DNA of 64,000 bases, taken from assembly GCA_037957365.1 (NCBI GenBank), contig JARHVA010000001.1:16459001-16523000 (forward strand), read 5' to 3'. Below the pieces are notes generated by a model that was given only the letters and a program-made list of their open reading frames with translations, was not told the origin of the DNA and did no database searches. The DNA comes from Torreya grandis. Its lineage: Eukaryota > Streptophyta > Pinopsida > Cupressales > Taxaceae. The translations under genes were made by a program, and so were the position numbers. This document shows positions 1-11,500 of the stretch, one piece after another (positions within the stretch are counted from its first letter, which is position 1; each line of letters starts with the position of its first letter).

Positions 1-177
1 CTAGTAAGTGGAACATTTTTGTGGGGTAAATCAAGATGAGGTATTTTTCAATGGTGGAGGTTTAGTGGAAGCTAATACACATTCAAAGAAAAGAAAAATT
101 TAGATTGATTAGACCCCTAAGGTGTAACAATATTCAATGTCCAAAGTTGTACCAAAACCTAAAAAGAACAACACAAT

Positions 178-830
178 ATAAAAGTCACCCTTTATACCCA
201 TTAACCAGCCTAAAATGAAAGTACCTACTCCAAATATTGTGAAAGAAGATATGGCTCCAAAAAATACATATGCAAAGGTTGGTAGTATCCCTCTAACATC
301 ATTGAGCAAATGAAGAAGACTAATCTGAATGTCACTATTTGGGATGCACTATCTATGCTAGCACAAAGAAATTTGTTACAAGAGGCCTTGAAGAATTTCC
401 AAATAGCAGATAAGGCTCTAGCCAAAGGGCTTAATACTACAATTAATCTATGTCAACCAAAAATTAAAGCTAAGATGGGAAAAAGTGGTAAACCTCTCCA
501 TTTTTTCTCTTAGTAATAGTAGGGAAGCATCTAGTTCATAATTATATGGTAAACTCAGGGGCTAATAGTTCTATTATGCCTAAAAAGATAGCTGATACTC
601 TTGGCATAAAATATACCCATATGAATAAGGGAGTGGTTTAGTTAGATAGGATTGCTATTCAGACAATAGGAATAATAAAGGATTTAAACCTCACTATCCA
701 TGCCTGTTTGAGTTTGCCAATTTCTCAAGATATCTTAGTCATTGATCTTCCCCCTTATTTTTCCATTTAACTTTCATGAGATTTTATCATAAAAATTGGA
801 GGATATTTATCTATAGATTGGTCTCACATG
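178..830 (+). pseudogene. E1 gag-pol linker and aspartic protease remnant
   Basis: An open stretch at 310-513 carries the motif VTIWDALSMLAQRNLLQEAL, which matches the conserved linker just before protease in Tat-like elements. After a stop and frame change, protease follows from about 515. The active-site motif reads VNSGANSSIMP where the family has (V/I)D(T/S/N)GA, so the catalytic Asp is now Asn (GAY to AAY, a C-to-T change on the opposite strand). The hydrophobic strand ISQDILVIDLP follows near 720-760. The protease would have cut the Gag-Pol polyprotein; this copy is inactive. The boundary with gag is not visible because of the window edge. Confidence 0.65.
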
Positions 831-1129
831 TTGTTTATAATGAGGTATGGGATTAAAGTAACAATAAGCACTAATCTAATATCTAAGGATCACATTGAAC
901 CATACACTTCTCTCCCCATGGATATGAATTATATATTATAGGGTAAAGAAGAAGAAACCAATCATGGAGATGTAACCATCATAGAAGATATTCTAGATAT
1001 TCTCTTAGATGAATAGGGATCAAATTTAAAGTTTGATCTTTATGACCATGTACAAGAAACTGGGTTGGGTACATACTACATACATGAGAATGATGCAATC
1101 ATTACTAATATTCTAAAACTAGCTAAAGA

Positions 1130-1515
1130 TTTATAAGGTATAGGGCAACTATTCTTTGATGGTTCAAGAAGTAGAAATGGAGTGAGTGTAGGTGTCATCT
1201 TGGTATCTCTCCAAAAGGAGAGTTATTTCTATTCTTTCAGACTTTAATTTAGTTGCACTAATAATGTAGCTAAATATGAGGCTTTGATTCAAGGATTGTA
1301 GTTAGCCAAATAAATAAGGATAGAATATTTGTAGATATTTGGTGATAGTGAGCTAATTATTCACCAAGTAAGATCTATAATCACGAATAATAATAATTTA
1401 TTGAGATCTTATAAGCACATGGTTTGGTACCTTTTTGAATATTTCACTACTCTAAATATTTAGGTAGTACCAAGATCATAGAATAAATATGTTGATCATA
1501 TGATCTCAAGGGGAT
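1130..1515 (+). pseudogene. E1 RNase H domain lying upstream of RT
   Basis: The reading frame FFDGSRSRNGVSVGVIL (catalytic Asp in FDGS) is followed by NNVAKYEALIQGL (catalytic Glu in YEAL) and IFGDSELIIHQV (catalytic Asp in GDS). This order and spacing are those of the plant 'archaeal-type' second RNase H (aRNH) of Tat elements. In the usual Tat order this domain sits after RT and the gypsy RNase H, before integrase, as it does in E2 of this window (15355-15690). Here it lies between protease and RT, in continuity with both. Several in-frame stops (EYLxIFGDS, GLxLAKxI) make it nonfunctional. The domain call is solid; the ancestral position is the interesting part. Confidence 0.75.
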
Positions 1516-1564
1516 CCCAATATAACTTACTCAAGGAAATAAAAAAGAAAACAAACAACATGTA

Positions 1565-2823
1565 AAATAGGTAGTAAGATCATTTATTCCTGATAATGTC
1601 ACTAATTGGTAAGTCTTTGATAATGATCAACAACTTGTAAACTTCTTGAGAGAAGAAGCTAAATTCTTAGATAGGAACTAGCCTAAGCTCCAGGATCAAT
1701 ATGGGGACTAGATCATCTAACTAAATATAAAACAGATACCTCTTGATATTTTTATGTTGGAAAACATCTTTAATTTAAATGACCAGTTGAAAGGCAAGAA
1801 GAAGAACATTTCGATCAATGAAGAAGACTACGAGCTAGTGGTAACTTCAAAGGGAAAAACTCTAAAGCTAGGAAAAAGGTATGTAACAACTCTGAGAAGC
1901 AAATTTTTATTGAATCATGCCAATAATTTGATGATAAATTTTCTTGGACTTATCATGATCTAAGAGGTTTTGACCCTAGTTTATCCCAGTATACAATAGA
2001 GTTGGATCCAAACACTAAGCTTATCATACATAAGCAAAGGCCTAGTAATTGAAAGATATAACCCATGATAAAATGTGAGCTCTCTAAATTGATAGAATCT
2101 AATATAATTATTTCCCATCAAGTACTCATCTTGGGTTGCTAATTTGGTCCCTATCAAAAATAAAAATGATGAAATTAGGCTATGTGTGGATTTTAGAGAC
2201 CTAAACAAAGCATATCTAAAGGACCATTATCTTCTCCTATCCATGGAGAAAATTTTAAAGACTATAGTAGGATCTGAAAGGTTTTCCCTTCTGGATGGTT
2301 ATTCTAGATATAACTAAATCCTAGTAAAAGATTCAAACAAGTACAAAACTACTTTTACCATAAAATGGGGTATGTACACATACAAAAATATGTCATTTAG
2401 TCTGATGAATGATGGCATGACATTTTAAAGAGCTATGGATATGACATTCAGAGGTTTAATAAACACAATGATCATGGTATATCTGGATGATATCATGGTA
2501 TACTCGAAGCATGTTGAAGCACACCTATACCACCTTAAAAATTATTTCAAAAGGCATAGAGAATTTAGGGTTTCCCTCAATCCAAAAAAGTGTGTTTTTG
2601 TAGTTCATGAAGGGACATTACTAGGACATATAGTCTTAAATGAGGGTCTTGCAATAGACCCAAAAAGAGTTAGTGCTATATCTACATTAGCAATACCAAG
2701 CCATAAGAAAGGACTTCAGAGTTTCCTTGGAAAGATTAATTTTGTGAGAATATTTGTCCAAAATTTTGCCTCTCTGCTAAAACCCCTTATTGTAATGCTT
2801 AAGAAGGGTGTCATTTTCAGCTA
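1565..2823 (+). pseudogene. E1 reverse transcriptase remnant
   Basis: A spacer (1565-1900, VRSFIPDNVTNW) leads to the Tat/gypsy RT start, FSWTYHDLRGFDPSLSQYTI near 1940-2000. Recognisable RT blocks follow: KNDEIRLCVDFRDLNKAY (2163-2215), SERFSLLDGYSRYN (2274-2315), and the active-site block MVYLDDIMVYSKHVEAHL (2474-2527), in which the YLDD catalytic pair is intact. VSLNPKKCVF and LLGHIV (2569-2635) and the thumb/connection segment with SFLGKINFVRIFVQNF (2720-2767) complete the domain. The longest open piece, 2435-2824, covers palm and thumb. Stops and a frameshift near 1930 and 2100-2160 inactivate it. Confidence 0.85.
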
Positions 2824-2829
2824 GACATA

Positions 2830-3275
2830 AGATAGAAGAGACAAATTTTAGGCCATCAAACAATTTATTTCTTAGGATCCTACCCTAGTTAACCCAAATT
2901 ATGAGAAAGACTTCATTATCTATGCATTTAGAGGGGAAGGAAACATCTCAGCCATTTCGACTCAGCACAATTGGGAACAATTAGAATAACCAATATCTTT
3001 CTTCATCTAATCTTTGAAAGGATACGAGGAAAATTATACTTTTATGGAGAAATAGGTATATGCCATAATTAAGGATCTCAAGATATTTAGGCATATGCTC
3101 TCCTATAATAATATTCATTTGATGGTAAGTCACCCAAGTGTTAAAGAGTTTATGCTCAACTGAGAGATAAATGAAAAAGTAAGCAGGATGGATCACCAAG
3201 GTCATGGAGTATGACATAGACATCAAAGTTACCAAGATGGTAAGAGGAAAAGGTTTGTGTGAATAGCTAGATTCT
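2830..3275 (+). pseudogene. E1 degenerate gypsy RNase H (tether) remnant
   Basis: Downstream of the RT thumb the frame shows EKDFIIYAF, ENYTFMEKxVYAIIKDLKIF and RHMLSYNNIHLMVSHPSVKEF. These correspond to the FxxYxDAS, LxxxExEALAxVxAxxxFRHYL and FxVxTDHxxLK blocks of the gypsy RNase H. The catalytic Asp of the first block is not visible (YAF where YTD or YCD is expected), consistent with the degenerate tether role this domain takes in elements that own a second RNase H, or simply with decay. Continuity with RT on the left and the integrase zinc region on the right supports the call. Confidence 0.6.
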
Positions 3276-3389
3276 GATATTAGAACTACTAAATTGACAC
3301 CGAAAGTAATATATGCCCAAAATGCACCTCAGGCAGCTAACCCACTTTTTTTTAATAGCTAGATCCAAGACATGACCAACTTCCTATAA

Positions 3390-4600
3390 AAAAATGAGTA
3401 CCCATATGATATTCAACAATATAAGAAAAGGTATTATAGACTCCATTCCATTCCTTATGTCCTTGTTGATGGAGTACTATTTAGAAAATATATGAGTGGA
3501 GTTATGTTAAGATGTATTGAGCATGATCAAGTTCTTAAGGTACTCAAAGAATTTCATGATGGCCAATCAGGAGGACATTTATCTACAAGGACCACAACCA
3601 TAAATATGATGAGAGGAGGTTATTATTGTCATAAATTATTAAAATATTCCCACCAATGGGCAAGGAAATATGAAAAGCATGCTTACTTCATCGACAAGCA
3701 AAAGTTAACAACCTTTCCTCTGAGGCCCATTCAAGCAAATCAACCATTTTCTCAATGGGGACTAGATTTCATAGGCATGATCAATCCACCTTCAAGTCTA
3801 GGGCATAAGTGGGTCCTCATAGCAATAGATTATTTCACATGATGGACTGAAGTAGTTTCACTAAAAGATGCTATGGAGGCATTTATTCTAGATTTTATGG
3901 ATATTATAGTGTTAAGATCTGGCATACCTCACACTATTATTTCTAATAACACTAAAACATTCATGGGTAATCCGATGAGTGAATGGGATGTCAAGGATAA
4001 TGTGTATCTAATTACTTATAATTATTAACCTTAGGGTAATGGCTTGGCTAAGTTAACTAACAAAAACCTTATCAAAATTATCAAAAGAACTATGGAAGAC
4101 AACCAAAGAACTTGGCACACAAAATTGAAATCAGTACTGTGGGCTGATAGGATCACTCCTAAATGAGCCATTGGTAATTCCCATTTCATGTTGGTATATA
4201 GAAGAGAAGCTTGGGTCCCACTATTAATTGAGATACCATCTCTAGAGTTCAATCACCAATTAGATTTTATTGATAATGATGCAATGATAGTAATATTGGC
4301 CAAACTTATGGAACTCGAAGAAATCAAGAACCAATCAATGAAGGTCTTGAAAGATAATCAAGCTCAAATGAAGAAGAATTTAAATAAAAGGGAATTTAAA
4401 AGGAGCTTCAACGAAGGAGACATGGCTCTCAAATGGGATGCGAACAAGGTTAAACCAAACAAGCATACCAAATTTGATGCCATATGGAGTGGTCCATTTA
4501 TTATTACTCAGTGAAAAGGAGCCAATGCATTCCATCTCTTTTAGCTTGATGGACTAGAATTGCCTATCCCAGTTAATGGGATATACCTCAAATCTTGATT
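3390..4600 (+). pseudogene. E1 integrase remnant (zinc-binding, catalytic core, C-terminus)
   Basis: 3390-3720 encodes the zinc-binding region: FHDGQSGGHLS keeps both His, but the later Cys pair is lost (KYEKHAYF where KxCxxCxxF is expected). The core starts with SQWGLDFIGMI (3755-3785), which keeps the first catalytic Asp, then IAIDYFT. The second Asp site reads ISNNTKTF (Asp to Asn) near 3940, and the third reads GNGLAKLTNK (Glu to Lys) near 4035-4065. The C-terminal segment 4188-4514 has AIWSGPFIITQ, and the frame ends near 4598 after VNGIYLKS. Integrase would join element cDNA to the host chromosome; with two of three catalytic residues replaced, this copy is dead. Confidence 0.85.
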
Positions 4601-4610
4601 TTGAGGTAGA

Positions 4611-6422
4611 ACTCATTTCAAAAAATTTAATTTTTTTAAATAATAGGGTTAGTTATGTCTTTCAATAATTGCTTATGCACAGTTCAAATCATTAGGAGTT
4701 TTTGTTTCCTTAGGTTGTGTTGTTTTTTTTCCTCTTTTATTTATCTATTTTTCCTATTTTGTTCATGTCGAGGCAAATCCTAGTTTGTTCTTCCCTAGGA
4801 TAAAGTTTTTCAAATCCAAATATTGATTCCATGCCTAATGTTTAGAAGGATACTAGATTGAAATTGATTAGTAGACAATCATCCCATAGAGCTCACCAAA
4901 AATGTTGATATTTTTTGCCATAAAAATATGATTATATCTGATATGCTAAGGGAGACCCCCTTTATTTTTATAAAATCCTAAAATTGCCAAGGATCTATTT
5001 TTTCCCTTTGCATTATAGAATACATAACTCTGGATGCAATTTGTAAGTCATAAATTACTTCATGGGTTTTGGATCCTATAAAGTAACCAACTTCAAAAAT
5101 GGTACAATCTAGAATGCAATATACATTTTACAAGTTGCAAAACTTGAAAAATGCATGGTGGGCTCTAGATCTCATGAAACCAAATACCCCCATCCCACAA
5201 GATCTGAAACTTGAGTGTAATTTAAAACTTGAAAATTACATCTATACCATAGGATCCGAAACCTTGTGAGAAATTCACAAGTTTGTAAACTTGCAAATTG
5301 CTTGATGAGTTCCACTTTCCACCAAGCATTCAAACCATGGGATCTAGAACTCCATGAGCAATTTTCAATCTGCAAACTTGAAAATTGCTCGATGGGTTCT
5401 ACCTCTTTCACATCAACCCATTCAATCGGTGGAAATTGGACCTAATTTTTTCACCTCAAGGTTATACCACCAACCACCATTAATGCATTAATTATAGGGA
5501 TTTTATATAAACTAATAAATTTGGGGAATTGTTTATCATTTGTTTAATCACTAAGTGTGTTTTTTGAGATTTGAGAATGACTCTCACATCATCTAACCCT
5601 TAATCTATGTGCCAAGAAAGTACCTACAAGATCAGTCCATGACTACAAAAATGACTTTTGCATCATTATCTCCTTTTACATGGTACTTTCCTTGTGTTTT
5701 TTTCCATTGTTCCTAAAATTTGAAGCTTTTTGAGGTATTTACATTTTCACAAAGTTATTTTCCAAATCAAGGTTTTATTTAAGTTATCTAGTATTGGCTT
5801 TCATTTGAGTCATCATTGAAATCACTGTAGGGTCAATGTTTTTTATTCTTTCAAAATATCTAAGTGCAATCTTGGGTTTTCTATAGTCTTTTTAGGGTTT
5901 TCTAGGTTTTTTTCTAAGAATTTCATCACTAAAACCTAGTTTTCCCCTCAAGGGTTTACATTTAAATCAAGAACAACTTCTTCAAGCCAAGATAATATTC
6001 CTAAGCATATCCCACTTTCAAACCAATGAATATTCCTTGTAGATACCTCTAAGGTCCCGATGGACATTGGATTTGCCTCAAGGACCTTAGATCCCCATAG
6101 GTTTTACCATTGTCTAAAGCACTATAAATCCTTGCAAGATTCTAAGTCTTCATGGAAAGTGGACTTGTTTTAAACATCTACTATTCACGTGGGAATACAC
6201 ATTGCTCAAGATACCCTCCCATTCTACTAGAGATCCAACCTACCCAGAATACCTTCTAGCTCTATAGAGTTGTCGCCTACTTCAAGCACCTCCTAGTTCT
6301 AGCAAAACTTTCACCTGCTCAAGATACCTTTCATATCTACTAGACATTATAATGGCTTTAAACAGCTCTAAACTCTGCCAACTTTCATAGTTAGTTTCTC
6401 AAAAGCAATAAATCTAGACTTC
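4611..6422 (+). other. E1 3' flank: probable LTR and leader, noncoding
   Basis: No coding sequence is seen between the integrase stop and the ORF1 start at 6423. The stretch contains a diverged repeat array at 5040-5410, a TATA-like TTTTATATAAACT near 5502-5514 and pyrimidine-rich DNA at 5690-5950. This arrangement (U3 repeats, TATA, then transcribed leader) suggests an LTR followed by a 5' leader. TG...CA ends and a primer-binding site could not be fixed, so the LTR reading is inference. If it is right, one LTR would serve both E1 (as 3' LTR) and the ORF1-bearing element (as 5' LTR). Confidence 0.4.
5040..5410. repeat. Diverged ~65-115 bp repeat array
   Basis: Five loose copies of the unit AACTTG-AAATT-GC-TGATGGGTTC, followed by GGATCTAGAACTCCATG, start near 5040, 5130, 5215, 5285 and 5368. 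Copies differ by substitutions and short indels, so the array is old. It probably belongs to the U3 part of an LTR. Confidence 0.55.
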
Positions 6423-6431
6423 ATGCCTCCA
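6423..6431 (+). pseudogene. Start codon and first three codons of ORF1, cut by E2
   Basis: ATG CCT CCA at 6423-6431 is the start of a reading frame that resumes at 23328 after removal of E2 and one copy of its CTCCA duplication. The joined frame then runs on with few stops. This placement shows that the E2 insertion separated the ORF1 start from its body; see the entry at 23323-25425. Confidence 0.6.
6427..6431. repeat. E2 target-site duplication, left copy
   Basis: CTCCA immediately before the TGTAGA start of the left LTR. It is identical to CTCCA at 23323-23327 immediately after the right LTR. Five base pairs is the normal Ty3/gypsy duplication size. Confidence 0.9.
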
Positions 6432-6596
6432 TGTAGACACCTAAAAATTGCACATGATAGTTTTTTATTGTCACCTCACCTTTGGAATGATAACTAGGCC
6501 CATTTACAGACCTAACTTTACCAAACCCATTTTTTGCTTATCATTTAAGTTAACTCTTTTTCACACTTTTTTACCAATTTTTCCCCTTGCCCACAA

Positions 6597-6627
6597 ACCA
6601 TCGATGGTTAGCCTAACCGTCGATGGT
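6597..6627. repeat. ACCATCGATGGT palindrome pair in 5' LTR
   Basis: A perfect 12-bp palindrome ACCATCGATGGT at 6597-6608 and ACCGTCGATGGT at 6616-6627, in U3 upstream of the TATA box. The equivalent in the right LTR is 22236-22283, with partly decayed copies. Confidence 0.85.
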
Positions 6628-6802
6628 TAGGTCCCCTCTTCAGCTTTAGCCTAACTTTAAATCATGCCAAATTTTTGTGAGAGATTATCAAATTCAAAAA
6701 TGATAACTTGTCTTTATAACAAAGCTTTTAAAGTTGAAAAAACAAGTAACTTTACCCTTGATCAAATTAGCAACTTATTTCATTCCATTTAGTAACTTTT
6801 GC

Positions 6803-6812
6803 CTATAAAAGA
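6803..6812 (+). promoter_or_regulatory. TATA-like box of E2 5' LTR
   Basis: CTATAAAAGA lies about 370 bp into the LTR and is conserved at the matching place in the right LTR (CTATAAAATA at 22428-22437). It is followed by purine-rich GTAGAAGAG. It probably defines the U3/R region of the element promoter. Confidence 0.6.
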
Positions 6813-7161
6813 AGTAGAAGAGTAGGGGATTAGGAGGAATGATCATCTATTAGGTATTCAAGCTTTCTTGTAGGTATCCATCATCTATATCAATAAGTAT
6901 CATCACTTGAGGTCTGAAGCTCTGTCAAAATCACTCTGAAAGGCCTGAAGCACCATTACTTTGGCCACTTCACTCCAGACTCCTTCCACTTGGATACATA
7001 TATTTTCTACTTATCTTTTTGGTTTATCTAATTTTAGTACCAATACTTTAATAGGGCCTCTTATACCTCATTTTTTACCTCCTAGCTTCATATCCATTCT
7101 CTATTTGCCCAAATTCCAACCTACACTTTCTATTTTATTCATCTCTAGATTTGCAAAGGAA

Positions 7162-7231
7162 ACCATTGATGGTTCCCCTAACTACCGATGGTTCACCCTA
7201 ACCATCAATGGTTCCCCTAATTGTTGATAGT
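7162..7231. repeat. Second palindrome cluster in 5' LTR (U5 side)
   Basis: Four spaced variants of ACCATCGATGGT: ACCATTGATGGT (7162-7173), TACCGATGGT (7183-7192), ACCATCAATGGT (7201-7212) and ATTGTTGATAGT (7220-7231), separated by TCCCCTAA or similar. The changes are mostly C-to-T or G-to-A at the central CpG. The matching cluster in the right LTR is 22746-22812. Confidence 0.8.
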
Positions 7232-7737
7232 CCCCCATGGCCATATTTTCTAGTAAGCAATTTCCACCATTCTGCCTCCAGTCAAACCCAACTTTCTGTG
7301 CTTCCCTCTGATCACAGGACCCTTTCTATTTTTTTAAAGTAGATCCTAACCATTTTAGCATCTAAATTTGATCATTTTATTTAATATGTAAATTATCATT
7401 TATCTCTAGTATGCATTTACTTGCTTATCATTTAATGCAAATATCTTATTTTATCATTTCAAACTTAATTTTTATAAAAAGTGGATTGACAACATCCTAA
7501 CAAGCCTTTTGCTTTTTGGATTTAGCATATGCTAGGTAATCTACTATATCGATCATCTAACAACCACCTTTCAAGTGTCTGTGCTACTTCCAGGTTATTC
7601 TTTCCTAGCCAAAGAGGAGTTCTCACTTTCATCTTGATTCACATGTGAATTCTACCAAGTATTCTTCTACACACCCTAATCATTAGATTTTTTTTATTTA
7701 CTTTCAAAATTAATAAATAAAATAAATTGAAACATTT

Positions 7738-7755
7738 TGGCACACCTGATGGGAC
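7738..7755 (+). other. E2 primer-binding site
   Basis: TGGCACACCTGATGGGAC begins four bases after the 5' LTR end. TGG-initial sequence at this place is the expected complement of a tRNA 3' end (CCA) used to prime minus-strand DNA synthesis. The rest of the match is too decayed to name the tRNA. Confidence 0.7.
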
Positions 7756-8169
7756 CCCTGAGTTTTCTTGGGTTCATAGATGTTCTAGGACATTTATATT
7801 TGCATTAGTGAGATTCATTTAGTTGTCTTTCATTCTTTCTTTATATAAAATCAAAAACAAAAAATATAAGTTTTAGTTGCATCCATCCTAGGACTAGGAT
7901 TGCATTTTCATATTGCATTTAGTTGCATCTTAGCTGTTATGTTTTCATTGAAAAAAGATCAAAAACTTTCCTTTTGGTTAAAATTGACTACATACATTGT
8001 TTTATTGCTTGTCTTAGCTCATATATACTAATTAAGTAAAGAAAATTAATCATAGAACCACAAATGTTACACAAACCAAACCAATTGAATAATCAACACA
8101 TTAAACATACTCGAGAGAAGGCCTGACTAGAATTTCATCACCTAGCGGTAACCTTATCCCTTCTTAGCT

Positions 8170-8330
8170 ATCCTACTTAGATTTTAGCACCAAGGGGAGA
8201 ACCAACTTAGCTCTTTGGTTGAGTATAAACTTTGAACTCAGAATATCTAGGTTAAGCACCCAACACTCTTACCACTATGGGACTGTGAAGTGAGGGGTTA
8301 AGACCTAATACCAAGCTATGTACTGAAGTT
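8170..8330 (+). other. Conserved leader block of E2 5' UTR
   Basis: A block ending GTGAAGTGAGGGGTTAAG and CCAAGCTATGTACTGAAG (8284-8330) recurs on the - strand before gag in E3 (36937-37035) and E6 (57210-57246). The E2 and E3 copies also share GAGTATAAACT and TAAGCA-CCCA upstream. Position between PBS and gag suggests a packaging, dimerisation or splice function, but nothing in the sequence decides. The rest of the leader (7756-8568) shows no ORF. Confidence 0.55.
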
Positions 8331-8568
8331 CAATACAATTTTTCTCTCTTGAGCACCTAAAAAACCTAAAAATAGCCTTATATTTCCTCTTTAGTACCTG
8401 ATTTACAAGCCAAATCCTTCTTCACACTTTAAAGCATAAGCCAAAAATGATTTAAAAGTAATCCTAGGATAAATGCACTTGTAGTGGATGCATTGATTAC
8501 TTTGAATTATTTTTGGTTGCTCTTTATTTGAGTTGCAAGTTTCATCATAATATCTCCCCATTTCTCAT

Positions 8569-11500
8569 ATGGTCTTTATTAGACAACTAAGAAATCAAAC
8601 CAACCAACCACCACCTTCTTCTTCCTCCATGGAATACACTTCTAATGTTGAAGGTTCTCCTCATTTTTCTCCCCCTCCTAGAATCCATGTTATATCTGAA
8701 GGGGATGTGGACTTTGCTACCTTCCTTGATAACAATCAGGTAGCTCTTCAATACTACCTTAATACCATGCTCCACTGTATGTCCTTTTCTTTGGTTCCTT
8801 CTATGGATCCTTCTTATGGAATGCCATCCCATCTTATGGTGGGTACTACCTCAACCCAACCTTCCAACACCCCATTCACCAACATTGCCCAACCCTAATC
8901 CAATGTTCCAACCTCTAGTCAAACACCTCCTACTACACCCCATATAAGTTCTACTTCACCTTTGATTACCTATACTCCACCCACCCTGGGATTATCTTCT
9001 ACCCCTACTTCCAACCTTCCTTCAGTGGAAACTAATCCCTTAATCACTACCCCATTTTAGAACCTAGTGCTTTCTATACCCCAAACACTTTTGCCTATTA
9101 TCACTAGAGTCAACACCCAACCTCAACCTACCCAATCTCCACCTGTCACCTCAACCTTACCTTTTATCAAACCTACATCCATTACCAAACAAGTACCTAT
9201 GACAACCTACCAATATGGGTACATACCATCATCCACCCAACCATTTATGCCAATCAATTTATATGTGGCACCATCTCAACCACTTGTTACCACTTACAAA
9301 TATGTGGCCTCTTGCTTGCCTTTTACCACTTATCCTTACATAGCTACCACTCAACCCCAATAGATTATACCCCTCAATTATGCATCTTCATAACCTCAGC
9401 TGGATTTGATCAAAATGCTAATGGACAAAATGACTGACTTAGAGTCATCAATGTTTGGGTCTCAAGCTCTTATCCTATGACTAAATTTGCAATGAACCTA
9501 TCCACCCATTTGTTCCCATCCAATCTTATCCTACTCAATGAGAATTTCCTAAATTTTCAAAATTTCAAGGCAAGGAGGACCCACAAAAAAATTTAAGAGC
9601 ATTCCATCATTCATGTTACTTGATCACATATGATGATGCTCTCCTCCTCTGAACCTTTCCAATGTCTTTATCAGGTCCTACCTTGGATTGGTATAGAAGT
9701 CTCCCTACTCACTCCATCTTCTCCCTTTCCCAACTAGCCCAAATCTTTTTAGAACATTTCTTGGTCAACATAACTAAAAAGGTTTCCATAACTGACATCC
9801 ATTCCATCAAACAATTTGAGACAAATCCATTATTGATTTTGTGGCTAGATGGAGAGGTCTTATCAACAACTTTCCTTTACCTTAACCCAACCCAAATTAA
9901 TTTAATTGTTCTCTAGGGGTTGTGATAAGCATATCACACCCACTCTCTAAGTCTAAACTTTTTGAACATTTGATGAAACATTCACCATGGTGCAAAAAAT
10001 TGAGAACCATGCCATTGATGAGGGAAAACTGAAATTATAGAATAAAAATTCCACTCTTAAACCTATTGATTCTCCCTCAACCAAAACCACTAATTAGCCT
10101 AATACCAAGGCAAAAACTTCTATAAATTTAGTGGTTTTGAAAACTTCTCCACTGCTAACTATCACCCAATCAAATCAACACAACTCTCCCAAACTTCTTT
10201 ATTAAAAAAATGAACCCAAAACTAAGCATCTCCAAAATAATATACTCCCATTGGGGAATCATATGCATTTATTTTGGATAAACTGCTCAAGGCCATCTTA
10301 TCCAACTTCTACCAATCAAACCACCTTAGTAATTCATTTCTTCTTACCCTCTACTTGGGTGGTATAATGAAAATGACCATTTTATTTTCATCAAACTATT
10401 GAACATGACATTAACAAATGTAATACCTTTTAAAGTCATGTCAAAATCACATTGATAGTGGAGAATTGGTATTTGATAACCCCAATGCTCCCCCTAACCA
10501 ATATCTCAACATTTTTTGTAAGTCTTTTCCAAATCACCCTCCTTCCACATAATATCATGAAAGTAATCCCGAATCATCTAACTCACAAGAAGCACATACA
10601 ATCAATGGTATCAGTAATGTGCCCATTATTTAGGAAATGGCTACCTCTACCACCCAAACAAAGGAAACCAACTTTCCATTGATCCCTTATGATACCCAAA
10701 TAGAATAACCAATTACCCCTCTTTCTCTAAGCATTGAAACCATAGCCTCATCTCTCCTTTGATAGAAATACCCAAAGAGACCACTATTGATTCAACCACT
10801 TCCTCCACTCTCCTAATCTAAATAGCAGAATCACCTACTTCTTTTAACATTTAGGCCAAAACCAAAACCTTATCCCTTCCCTCCTTTGAAAGCACCACAC
10901 CTACCTCTTTTATACCCTCTTTGGAAACCATTCCATAAGAAGCCATTACCTTGTCCACCCAATCATCACTTTTGGAACCACCTACCAATATCAAAATCAA
11001 AATCTTACCTCCCACCACAACCCTTCCTTCTTCTCCACCTAAAGGCTCAAGATTTGAGACTAATGATTAAGGAACTTCACCCATTTATAAGCCCTTCTCA
11101 AGGTTGATTCAGAGTTTAGAGTTCACATCCCAACCTAAATTTTATTGAGCCACCTTTTGGCATCGACAAAGCCTTCCTTATCCAACCAAATCTGAGTCCT
11201 CAACTCTGCTTGAGTCTACCCTTGCACTTGTTACCTCTTCTAAAGTCATAAATAAGCCATCTCAAAAACCTCCACTTGAAATTACTAATTCAACTCATAT
11301 TTCTTCCACCAAACCAATCAAGAACTTGGGGATCCTTCCCATGCCTAGTCCCTCTCACCCTAATTTAAGGTTAGACTTAACTCCCTCAAGCTTACCAAGG
11401 TCAAATCCAATTAAGTCCATTAAGAAGGAAGTCTAACCCAAAACTTCACCTAGAACTAAGTCCATACCACCTCATTCACATATACCTTATATATTATGAC

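Larger units (their letters stand above)
1..4610 (+). mobile_element. E1: decayed Tat-like Ty3/gypsy element, left end outside window
   Basis: A single retroelement polyprotein can be followed on the + strand through many stops and a few frameshifts: gag-pol linker, aspartic protease, an RNase H domain, reverse transcriptase, a second degenerate RNase H, and integrase. The gypsy order (RT before integrase) and the linker of the form 'xxSLWDALxxxAQRxxLQEAL' point to the Tat/Ogre lineage. Many stops are TAG at positions where CAG or TGG is expected, the mark of methylcytosine deamination. The 5' LTR, leader and most of gag lie left of the window. The unusual feature is the RNase H copy before the RT. 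No intact product is possible. Confidence 0.85.
6432..7734 (+). repeat. E2 5' LTR
   Basis: It starts TGTAGACACCTAAAAATTG and ends AAATTGAAACA, directly before the PBS. It aligns along its length with 22068-23322, including the two clusters of the ACCATCGATGGT motif, the TATA region and the TTCTACACACCCTAATCA segment near the 3' end. A TATA-like box lies at 6803-6812. Confidence 0.92.

Noticed and set aside
8150..8290. tRNA-like fold in the E2 leader (TAGCTCTTTGGTTGAG... words)
   Set aside because: Resembles D-arm and T-arm words only loosely; the matching E3 leader does not keep them, so a tRNA or SINE origin is not supported.
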